From Prinsepia uniflora (lineage: Eukaryota; Streptophyta; Magnoliopsida; Rosales; Rosaceae), in contig CM064871.1 in the NCBI GenBank assembly GCA_032719365.1, positions 32,151,566 through 32,215,565 of the forward strand: a DNA stretch of 64,000 bases, written 5' to 3'. The stretch's first letter is position 1. Each line of letters opens with the position of its first letter. The notes below the pieces were generated by a model, which was given only the letters and a program-made list of their open reading frames with translations, was not told the DNA's origin and made no database searches. The translations under genes were made by a program, and so were the position numbers. This document shows, one piece after another, positions 55,185-64,000 of the stretch.

Positions 55185-58081
55185 TGTAACAACCCGTATC
55201 TTCGGGAAGGGTAAAAAATGTAATTGTGTAAAAGTTTTGTATAAAAGGACGATTTTGCCCTTGTGAATAGTAGGACAAAAGTTGACTTTTCGATTTACCA
55301 GTTGGATGAGTGTCGACTATTGACCGTGACGTGGTTTAGGACGTCACGAGTCCGTAGACAGGTGGCAGGTCCGATTTGGACAATCGGAGAAAAAGTTATG
55401 ACGTTCGGAAGATTGAGGGCGTTACCGTAAATTTGACTAAATGAGGAATAATGTTGACTTTTTGGAGGACTGGTGATTTTCACGTAGACCGAGGACCATT
55501 AGTTAGGTCTCGACGTACTGAGTACAACGACAGGCGGCACGCTGTCATCGGACGTCGGACGGAAAAGTTACGGGTCTAGAACGTTCGAGGGCAAAACGGT
55601 AATTATTAAAATGAGGGGTATTTTGGTCATTTATTTTAGCCAATCAGATGAGGACAAGTGGCTGAGTGGGATAGGATATTTTGTGCTATTGTCCATGGGA
55701 TTGTGGACACGTGGCTGGGCACCAGAGGGTTCTACAAGTGTGTATCGTATACACGGCCACAAACCGTTTAAAATCAAACCGTGCATTGGGTTTGAATGCA
55801 GAAAACAGAGGGTGAGAAATTGGGGAAGATTGATCGATTCTGAGCAAGGGAGAGTGAAGAGTGATTCGTGAGAGTGACAGGGAAATAAAAGTGAGCTGGT
55901 GGTCGTGCTGTTGGACGGAAATCGTGCACAGGAACACGGTGGAGGACGGTTGCAGTTTCTGGGAAAACAGAGAGAAGGCGGACTGTGGCGGTGGCTACGC
56001 CGTGAGGTGGCTCAAACCCAGGCAGTGGGAGGCTTAGGAGGTTGCAGGGAACCTAACGAACACCGTGGCACACGGCGGTGCGCACGGCGGAGACGGAATC
56101 GAATGGTGAGTTCTATTCCCCTGTTTTTCCCGTGAGTTTCAAATTGGAAATCGTGGACCTGGAGCTAGAGTCGAGGGGATTGGTGAGTGAAGTGAGGTTT
56201 AGGGAGGTCCTAGGAGTAGTTTAGGACGGTTGCCGTGACGGGGGAGTTCACGGTGGAGGTGGTGCGAGGGCGGGTACTTTGTTACCCTGTTTGGCCGTGA
56301 ATTTCAAGCGGGAAATCGTGGATTTAGAGAGTGAGTCGAGGGTTCCTGTGAGTTGTGTGTGACTCAGTGAGGTCTTGGGAGGAGTTTAGAATGACCACCG
56401 TGAAGGGAGAAGAACTGGGTGGCCGGGAAGGAAAATAGAGTGTTGTTTGGTTTTTCTTTCGAGCTTCAGTCGTGAAGTTGTGGGTCGAGTCGAACCAAGA
56501 GAGTGAGGGGGATGAGTTCTTTGAGATTGGACGAAGCTTTAGGTGAAGAAAGGAGGGGAAACGGTGGCCGGATGGCGGAGAATGGCTCTCGCCGGTCCGG
56601 GTTGCAGCCTGGTACGAACCGGGTTCGATCGAGGAAGACGGTGGCACTATAGCAGGCGCGTGAGGCCCACGCGCAGCCACTTTGGGCGGCGCGTGGATGC
56701 GCGTGGGGAGGAATCTGGCCAAGCTTCCAACATGGTTTTAGTTCTAAATGTTCTAAGGAATCCAATGGTATAATTTTCGGGTTAATCGGACGAAGTTACG
56801 GGATGGTTCGGGAATCCGGACGGTTTAGGGTTTATGAATAAAATATTATTTAAATTCCCGAAAAATTGGAGAAATAGGGTGAGTATACTTGATGTAATTG
56901 TGACCCTATTTGGTGCATATTGACAGGACGGGAGACACCCGAGACAGTCGAGGAGCGCACGGAGCGCGATTCACTCGTTTCGATCTGTGAGTGGATTCTT
57001 TCTTTTCTTTCGAGCATGCCTAACTGTTTTTATTCATGATCTATGATCTTAAACGTGTTTTTATGCTTCTTGTTGATGGTTATATGTGGTTGCTATGGTT
57101 GCACGTTTTTCGAGATATTTCCAGAATTTCATACGTTTTTCGAGAAAAGCTGATTTTCGAAATTTGATGCCAGATTTGTGATTTTAACCTATAAATGTGT
57201 TCTGATGATGATAAATGGGTTACGAAAAATGATTTGTGATTTTCTGTGGTTTTTGGTATAATACTGGATTTCTGGATTTGGGTTCGGAATGACGGTTCTG
57301 AAGGCCGGAAGGGCTTCGAACCGGGGATTTCGGATTCGGGTTTGCATATGAATTTAGAATTGATTTTAAATTGGTTTTGGGATTGGATTTGCTGGATCTG
57401 GATATGGGTTTAAAGACCCAGATATTGATTGACGGGGGACTAGCCCGGATTGAGTTTAAAGACTCGGGAGTTTAAAGACTCGGATATGTATGATATTACC
57501 CCCATATGCCTATTGAGTTTAAAGACTCGGGAGTTTAAAGACTCAGATTACATTAAGGTCTGGTTGAGTTTAAAGACTCGGATAGGTCCAGCAGGTTTGA
57601 TCAGAAAATGGTGTTGTTATAGTGTTTCTGTTTCTTATGATATTTTATAGTGTTTCTGTTTCTTATGATGTTTCTTGGTTTATAATTATTTTAATTTCAA
57701 AACGGAGGGAACAAAGTGGTCTAGTTTCTTAGCTTTGATTAGATAATAAACAGTTTTCAAACTTTCATTTTCTTTTAGTCCACTCACATCTTTTGGTTTT
57801 AAATTTTCCCTCCAGGTCGTGGTGATAGCGCTGGGGTGAACGTTGAGGCAGATATCGAGGCATAGAGCTTCTGACGTTCTTCCGTTGCCATACTAGCATA
57901 GTAGGATTTTGTGCCCATTTTGTCGAACTATGCTCTGACTGACAGTTGTATTATATTTACTCCTTCGTCTGATAGTTATGCTCAGTAGTATTGTAGTTAT
58001 TTTGGTACTTTATGGGTAATTATCAGACGGGAGCAGGATTCGTCCCGGGTATCGGGGTCATATTTGGGACGAGTCCTGACA
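55185..58081 (+). mobile_element. Solo LTR D, Tekay-like, same family as the LTRs of C
   Basis: 2897 bp from TGTAACAACCCG to GAGTCCTGACA, with the perfect 5-bp duplication TATTA (55180-55184 and 58082-58086). Layout: donor ATG|GTGAGT at 56106, acceptor TTGACAG ending at 56926, 60-nt exon-like segment 56927-56986, donor GTGAGT at 56987, acceptor CCCTCCAG ending at 57815. The TTTAAAG-loop hairpins are at 57405-57580. Confidence 0.94.
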
Positions 58082-58454
58082 TATTATGTTCTGGGGTTTT
58101 GGGTATTTCTGATATGCACTTGTATAGATTGATAGGGACTCTTGGGTCTGATTTGGATAGGTCCAAACGTCACGGAGGTTTCGGATTGGCTTAAGGCTCG
58201 TGTTTTGAGCGAGCGGTGGTACTATAAGTGGACAGTTTCTTTCATAACTCTTATGCATGCTTAAATATATATTTTTATTGGCTTTATGATATTGTTTTCC
58301 ATGATTGTGACTATGGTTATGATTGTTGGATTTATGATTGGTTTCATATGTTTATGGCTGATTTCTGGGCAATGATTTTATCATGGTTTTGGAAAATCGG
58401 GTTTTGTGCTGGTGCCCTAAAGTTAAACGTTTTGGGTTGGGCCCGTATGATTAC

Positions 58455-58530
58455 TATTTTAGGCTGGTGCCTGTATAATAACTATTTTAGGCTAGTGCCT
58501 GAATGATATCCATTTTGGGCTGGTGCCCGT
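58455..58530. repeat. Tandem hairpin array in the 5' LTR of A
   Basis: Three spaced units, AGGC-TGGT-GCCT (58461-58472), AGGC-TAGT-GCCT (58489-58500) and GGGC-TGGT-GCCC (58517-58528), repeat every 28 bp. The outer pair changes from A-T to G-C in both arms together. A less regular unit precedes them near 58436. Confidence 0.85.
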
Positions 58531-59285
58531 ATGATAAATATACTTCGTTTTGGATACTAGGTTTTGGGATTGGTGAACCTCAGGCTATTAGAGCAATATA
58601 TCTAGAGTTGGACTCCTTGGATTCCCAGAGATGGGCTCGGATGTAATTATGGTTGGACTCCACACATACTGATGGGGTTGGACCTTGTAAATCCTATACT
58701 CTCCTACCGGTAGTGCACTTGGGATGCTAGTTGGACTAGCATGGCGAGGTTGGAAATTGGGCTAGCTGGGCCAGTAAGATCAGGTTTGATTTTTAAATAA
58801 ATATATTTTTGTGTAAATGTTTTCAAAGCGGCTAAGAGCAGGCGATTTCAGTAAAATGTGTGCCAGTAGGCCTTTGTGTTTTATGTGATTTTGGGATGGA
58901 CCCGTGATGTTCTTATATACATATTACTGATTATTGAACTCACTGTTTTCTTAATTACCCATGCATGTTTTACAAAATGGAGGGTTTAAAGGTAATTTTT
59001 GGAAAATTATTTTCCAACCCTTTTTTTTGTCCACTCACATTTTTTATTATTTTTGGCACCCTCCAGGTTGATCGTGGACGCATGCTACATGAAGGCTGAG
59101 GCATCACGGTGAGTGCGTACTCTGATTACTCTAGTTAAGGGTGTGTTGTATCCCTATTCTAACACGTGATTAGGAAATTCATTTTGTTTTCCAAGGGTAA
59201 ATTAGTCATTTTATAAGGACGTGTCAGACGGGAGCAGGTTCTTCCACGTTGATCCAGGGGGATTACGGGGAGGGTCCAGTCAATT

Positions 59286-59297
59286 TGGTATTAGAGC
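59286..59297 (+). promoter_or_regulatory. Primer binding site of A
   Basis: TGGTATTAGAGC, one mismatch from the initiator methionine tRNA type, just after the 5' LTR end (59282). It fixes the 5' LTR boundary. Confidence 0.85.
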
Positions 59298-60604
59298 TCT
59301 GGTTTGCTCTCCATGGGATTGCACATTGGGTGTGCATGGGTAGTTTTGTTTCGGACGTGATGTCTCTACAATGACAACCCTGTCATCAGCTTGGAAACAA
59401 GGATAAGGATTGGGAAGCGAGGAAAGTTAAACAGAAAAGGACATTGGATTGGTTCTGTTAGGCATTGGATGCCGTGTTTAAGTGGGGTTGGACCCCAAGA
59501 AAGGTTGAGTTTCGTGTGGGTCCCAGTGGCTTGGAACCGTGGAGTACTAGTGGATTGGATCCTAGGATAGTGATTCCTCAAAGTTGTGACCGATAGTCGG
59601 TCATGATGGGTGTACTACTAGGAGCAGCATGGGTTGCTGACGACCCTTAATCATAAATAATTGAATGTAATTATGAGGAACGTTGTACTTGTGGATCGGA
59701 TCCCGGGGGACCGATCGATCAGTGGATCTCACACTTAGAGTAAATGGTACAGGTGATGGTTTGCCCTCAAGAATGTATGAATCCTGATAGTAGTGTTCAT
59801 TTTGGATTGCTTTACACAGAGTTGGTGGCAGACATTGCTAATTTTGGATTTGGACGAGATTACCGAGACATGGACGACGTCTCGAGTAACATTTCTAACG
59901 TCATTTTCACCCCAGATCGAGATATTGAGAGGCGGAAGTCCTTGCGCCTAGAGCAGGGAGACTTGTTGGTTGCTCAGTTCGAACAGAGATTTCTGCATTT
60001 GGCTCAGTTTGCACTGGGTTTGACGGTAGTTACTACAATGAAGATTCGTCAGTTTGTATCGAGTCTTTGGGGTATGACTCAAGTGATGATGCTGGTTGGA
60101 TGATTCACCATATTCTGGACTCTAACGAATGTGGCCTCTCAGATGGAGATGAGTTTGACGGAACCCTGGTAGCGCTCGGATGATTTCGGCTGACGCCAAG
60201 GGCTTCTAAAGGATGCATTTTCCAGGGAGCTTTGAAGAGGGACGCAACTAGCTAGGATTTTTCAGGTGCCTGACTTGCGAGTCATAGTGGTCGATGAGCA
60301 GGATGGAGAGGATCCCGAGAGGGCCTGTTGAGAACACGATTATCTTTCTCGTCTAGTGGGACTTTTGGACACACGTACTACACCTGGAGAAAAGACAGTT
60401 GTTTTGTCTTGCCTTGGCTAGTTTGTATAAGTGCTGGTGGAATACGAACCCACACACTTTTTTTTTCAGAAGTCTTACACTTGGGTTGATTAGGAGTGGA
60501 TCCCACTGGGTTGGGACATTGGTATCAGTACTTCCACTAGTGCTATGTTTGGATCCCTATTCGATTTGAGTATAAGGTTTTGATAATAAGACGAATTAGA
60601 GAAT
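59298..60604 (+). pseudogene. gag: Degenerate internal region of A with gag relic
   Basis: About 1.3 kb. Between 59930 and 60075 the translation keeps the gag pattern RRKSLRLEQGDLLVAQFEQR followed by LHLAQFALG, which aligns with the EFLQLQQGNMTVAEYERKF block of G1. A short piece near 60250-60330 could be a protease-region relic. There is no reverse transcriptase or integrase, no clear purine tract, and several stops. Like G1, this element had already lost pol. Confidence 0.7.
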
Positions 60605-63600
60605 TGTAACTTCTCGACTTGAAAATTATGAAATTATTGGGAAATTAACAAGACTAATTGAGATTAGTCGAGGTGAAATGATGATTTTTCCTTAGACGAG
60701 GAAAATGTTGACATTTGACCCAGGAGGTTATTTACACGTTGATCGAGGTCCATTGTGTAGATCGAGGGATTACGAGTACGTAGACAGGTGGTACGTAGAC
60801 TTTGGATATCGTACGGCCATGCTATGGGTCATGGAAGGTTTAATCAGATTTTTTTTATGCACATTTTTCGAGAAAAGTGGATTGATGTTTGTTTGTTAGT
60901 GGGAGCCCAAAATATCTGTTTGGGAACCATAGGATGAGTGACAAGTGTCACTCACACTATGGCCACCACCATATTTATCACACAACAACTCTCACTCTCT
61001 CATTTCAAACACAAACCCGTAACACCACCTGTCAGGACCCACCCCGGTTTCACCCCGAAACCCGAGGTAAATCCCGCTCCCGTCTGACTCCTCGACACAA
61101 AACTCAAGTAAAACTTACTCAAATCCAGTCAAACGCAGGAGTAATTAGACACAATGTCCCGAAGGTAGCATTTACAGAACATAGTACGAACATCCAAAGA
61201 AAATAAAACCGATAACTACACGCACACGGAGGCCTTTAATCTATTCTGGGAATTCTCACGTCACTTCTATGCCTCAGACTCTGCCTCGACGTCAAGACCC
61301 CGCACTAGCTCCACAACCTGGAGGGCAATTAAAACAGAAAGTGTGAGTGGACCAGAAAGTACAAAAGTTCAAAAAAAACACTTTATAAGAAAACCGAGTT
61401 AAACCCTCCGTTTTGAAAACCACATGCATAACCAGCAGTTATAAACACATTAATAAAAGAATCATTCTTAAACATCATAAGAAACAGAAACACTCTAAAA
61501 TATCATGAGAAACCATAACATGAGTATCAGAAACTGTATCAAAACCATAACCACCAAATCATCATTTCCTCGATCAAACCTGCTGGATCTATCCGAGTCT
61601 TTAAACTCCCGAGTCTTTAAACTCAATCCAGGCCTTAATCATATCCGAGTCTTTAAACTCCCGAGTCTTTAAACTCAATCCGGGTCTTTAAACCCAATCC
61701 GGCCGGTCCCCCATCACATATATCCGGGTCTTTAAACCCAATATCCAGATCCAGCAAATCCAATCCAAAAACCATTTGAAAACCATTTACCAATCCACAT
61801 CCAAACCCGAATCCGAAATCACTGGTCTGATGCTCTCCCGGCATCTAGAACCGTCATTCCGAACCCAAATCCGGAGTCCACTTTCCAATCTTAAAACCAA
61901 ATTCCGATTAGTGAAATCCGATTCTAAAATCGAAAACTTTGATCATCGAAATCATGTTCCCCAAAATCCACTTATAACCATTGAAAACCACTTATCATTT
62001 GAAATCCCAAAATCATAACATATATTCCAAAAACCAACCATTCCTCGCAAAACGTGCTAAAAACCACTTTCTACAAAAAAACGTGTAATAATGCAAAACC
62101 GACCAAACATATTCGATAAACATAAAATCATGATTAAAAACCAGAAGACAATTATAGAAAACAGTTATGCATGCTCGAGTTTAGAGAAGAGGTCCACTCA
62201 CAGTGCTGAGCCCTACTCGCGTCCCGAACGTCCAGCCCGTTCCTCGGCTTCCTCGGGAAATCCCGATCCTGTCAAACACCGTCAAATTACGTCACTAATA
62301 CATCTACCAACACTCTCCTAAATTTCCTCAAAAATCCCCGAACCGAAGACTTAAAACCCCGGGACCCTACACATTCACCCTCGCGGAACTACACTCAAAC
62401 GACTTCCGATTAACCCGAAACCAACTCCATTAAACTCAACACAACTCCTAGACCAAACGTCCTATTGATCGCTTCTCCATACGCCGCCGCACGTGCCCCC
62501 ACGCGCCGCCCAAAGTGGCTGCGCGTGGCCCCACGCGCCAGCTACAGTGCACCTTCAACCTCACGTCGACCCGGTTCAACACAGTAGGCTACAGCTTGAA
62601 CCGGCGTCAACGGTTCTCCGCCGTGCCTGCACGATTTCCTTCCCTTTCTTCACCTAAAGCTTCGTCCAACCTTACTCTAAGCATCCCCATCCTCCAATCA
62701 CCTCGACACAGCCTCCTACCCGTCGTCTCAAGCTCGAAATCAACCTCCCCAAAACTCTGTTTCACGATCCGGCCACCCAGGTAACCTCCCTTCACGGTGG
62801 CAAGACCAGACGGTTCCTAGAACCTCAAGGAACCTAACCTGACTCTCCTAGACCTTCGACTCAGTCTCTAGGATCACGACTCTTGGTTTGAACCAAAACG
62901 GGGAAAACAGGGCACACAGAGTCCCTCCGTCGTGCCAACCTCCACCGTGCACCTCCCGTCACGGCAGCTCAACCAAATGACGCCCTGGACTCAACTAAAC
63001 TCCCTAAACTCCCCTAGACTCTTCGATTCAACCTCTCAGGCCACAACTTCCGATTTGAAGTTCACGGCCAAAACAGAGCATAAACACGGGGCAATAGAAA
63101 TTACCTGCAACCTGTCGCCGTCGTGAGCTCTGCTGATAGTGGCTGACTCCTCGCAACCCGCACGACACCACCACGGTCTCAATTGCCCCGTACACGGCCG
63201 CCACCGCCACAATCCTCACAACCTCCCTGCTATTTACCCCTGGTTTTCCCCGCAGCTCTTGACACCTTCACACACAACCCTCACACCGTCAACCTCTCTC
63301 ACTGCTTCCCTCTCACTCTCTGATCACCCTCACACACTCACAATTCGTCAACACACACACCACCGCCCTCAATTTCCTTCACGACCTCTCCTCTGTTTTC
63401 TGAACCAGCATCACACACAACACGGGTGCACCCCAATTATTTGGGCCGTGCACACACTCGAACTCACTAGAAGCCACTCCACCTTTAGCACGTGTCACCA
63501 ATCCCCCTCACTCTCTCACCAAATGGCTCCATCCCAGCCGTCCCTTTCCTTCTTTCTGCACAAATCCCAATGTGCAGAAAGACCAAATTACCCTTCTTTT

Positions 63601-64000
63601 TAGCTTATATTTACGTTTTAACCAAAACTTCCTAGACCCGTAACTCTCGCCTCGTAAGTCCGATGAATACGTGCCGCCTGTCATCGAACTCAGGACGACC
63701 AGAACTATCTAACCATCCTAGGTCAACCTACCAAAACTCGATTATCCAAAAAGTCAACTACGTCCTGGTCACTGGTCAATCCCCAATTAACCACCCGAAA
63801 TACGAATCAACATTTCTGCCCAACCCAGGGGCAAAATCGTCATTCTAAGTTCCCGGACCCCTCGGGACCACCTAACCCCTGATTAACCTTACTAATCACA
63901 CCTTAATCACTCTACTAATCCCAATTCTCGGAACGGGTTGTTACACCACCCCACCATTTAGCACCATCTTCACCAATCCTTAGCTGGTTTGAGGGGCACA
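60605..64000 (+). repeat. 3' LTR of A, split by solo LTR E and cut by the window end
   Basis: It begins TGTAACTTCTCG and matches the start of the 5' LTR (40741 onward) with heavy divergence. After solo LTR E it continues from 63951 with sequence matching about 41124-41165 (CACCATCTTCACCAATCC). Confidence 0.82.
61030..63945 (-). mobile_element. Solo LTR E, Tekay-like, same family as the LTRs of G1, minus strand
   Basis: 2916 bp, plus strand TGTCAGGACCCACC ... GGGTTGTTACA, with the perfect 5-bp duplication CCACC (61025-61029 and 63946-63950). On the minus strand: donor GCAG|GTAAT at 63104, acceptor TTTGACAG ending at 62269, exon-like segment 62202-62268 (67 nt, the same length as in G1), donor GTGAGT at 62201, acceptor CCCTCCAG ending at 61318. 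TTTAAAG-loop hairpins are at 61592-61745. Confidence 0.94.

Larger units (their letters stand above)
40741..64000 (+). mobile_element. Old Tekay-like LTR retrotransposon A, host of nested insertions; continues past the window
   Basis: The 5' LTR runs from TGTAACATCC (40741) to GTCCAGTCA (59282), made of 40741-41602, 54768-55184 and 58087-59282 once the insertions are removed (about 2.5 kb). A primer binding site and 1.3 kb of internal DNA follow, then a 3' LTR from 60605 that is cut by the window end. The LTR starts are clearly homologous but strongly diverged, and the 5' LTR lacks about 45 bp near 40880. It is therefore much older than the elements inside it. The internal region holds only a gag relic. 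Confidence 0.82.

Overview
The window is nuclear DNA of a flowering plant, almost certainly a eudicot. It has one intron-containing plant gene of the HIPP class (heavy-metal-associated isoprenylated plant protein). Everything else is plant-type transposon: L1-type LINEs, Tekay/Del-like Ty3-gypsy elements with unusually long LTRs of about 2.5-3.3 kb, a decayed second gypsy lineage, and small DNA elements. Rosaceae is a guess from the general look of the repeats; nothing here proves it. I see no tRNA, rRNA, CRISPR array or bacterial-type operon.

Layout. Positions 1-1807 are AT-rich intergenic DNA holding a non-autonomous hAT element (667-1635, 8-bp target duplication). From 1808 to 26608 lies one L1-type LINE of about 5.9 kb, broken by five independent LTR-element insertions, each with a perfect 5-bp target duplication: solo LTRs at 2648-5222, 7309-10647, 10917-14112 (minus strand) and 23377-25231, and a gag-only retrotransposon at 14252-22134. 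The LINE's own duplication is still visible at 1794-1807 and 26609-26622. The HIPP gene lies on the minus strand at 27135-29154 (three exons). An AT-rich gap follows, with a possible MULE-type element and a LINE RNase H fragment.

Positions 32731-40017 are a mosaic of decayed gypsy pieces: LTR fragments in both orientations, a gag-like pseudogene, an integrase fragment, a 28-bp C run and two 24-bp-period tandem arrays. From 40741 to the window end is an old Tekay-like element A. Its 5' LTR (40741-59282) is split by solo LTR B (41603-54767), which is itself split by a young, nearly intact retrotransposon C (44032-54300, minus strand), and by solo LTR D (55185-58081). Its 3' LTR (from 60605) is split by solo LTR E (61030-63945).

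The most interesting signal is shared by all the Tekay-like LTRs although their primary sequences differ. About three quarters of the way through each LTR there is an intron-like layout: a donor AG|GTAAG-like, an acceptor ending GACAG|G, a 59-78-nt exon, a donor GTGAGTGGAC, a GTCCACTCAC motif that is the reverse complement of that donor, and an acceptor CCCTCCAG|GT. The second intron-like interval always contains a run of short hairpins. Their arms change between copies in a compensatory way while pairing is kept. This looks like a conserved RNA-level architecture inside the LTRs, and I do not know of a description of it. It is inferred from sequence only.
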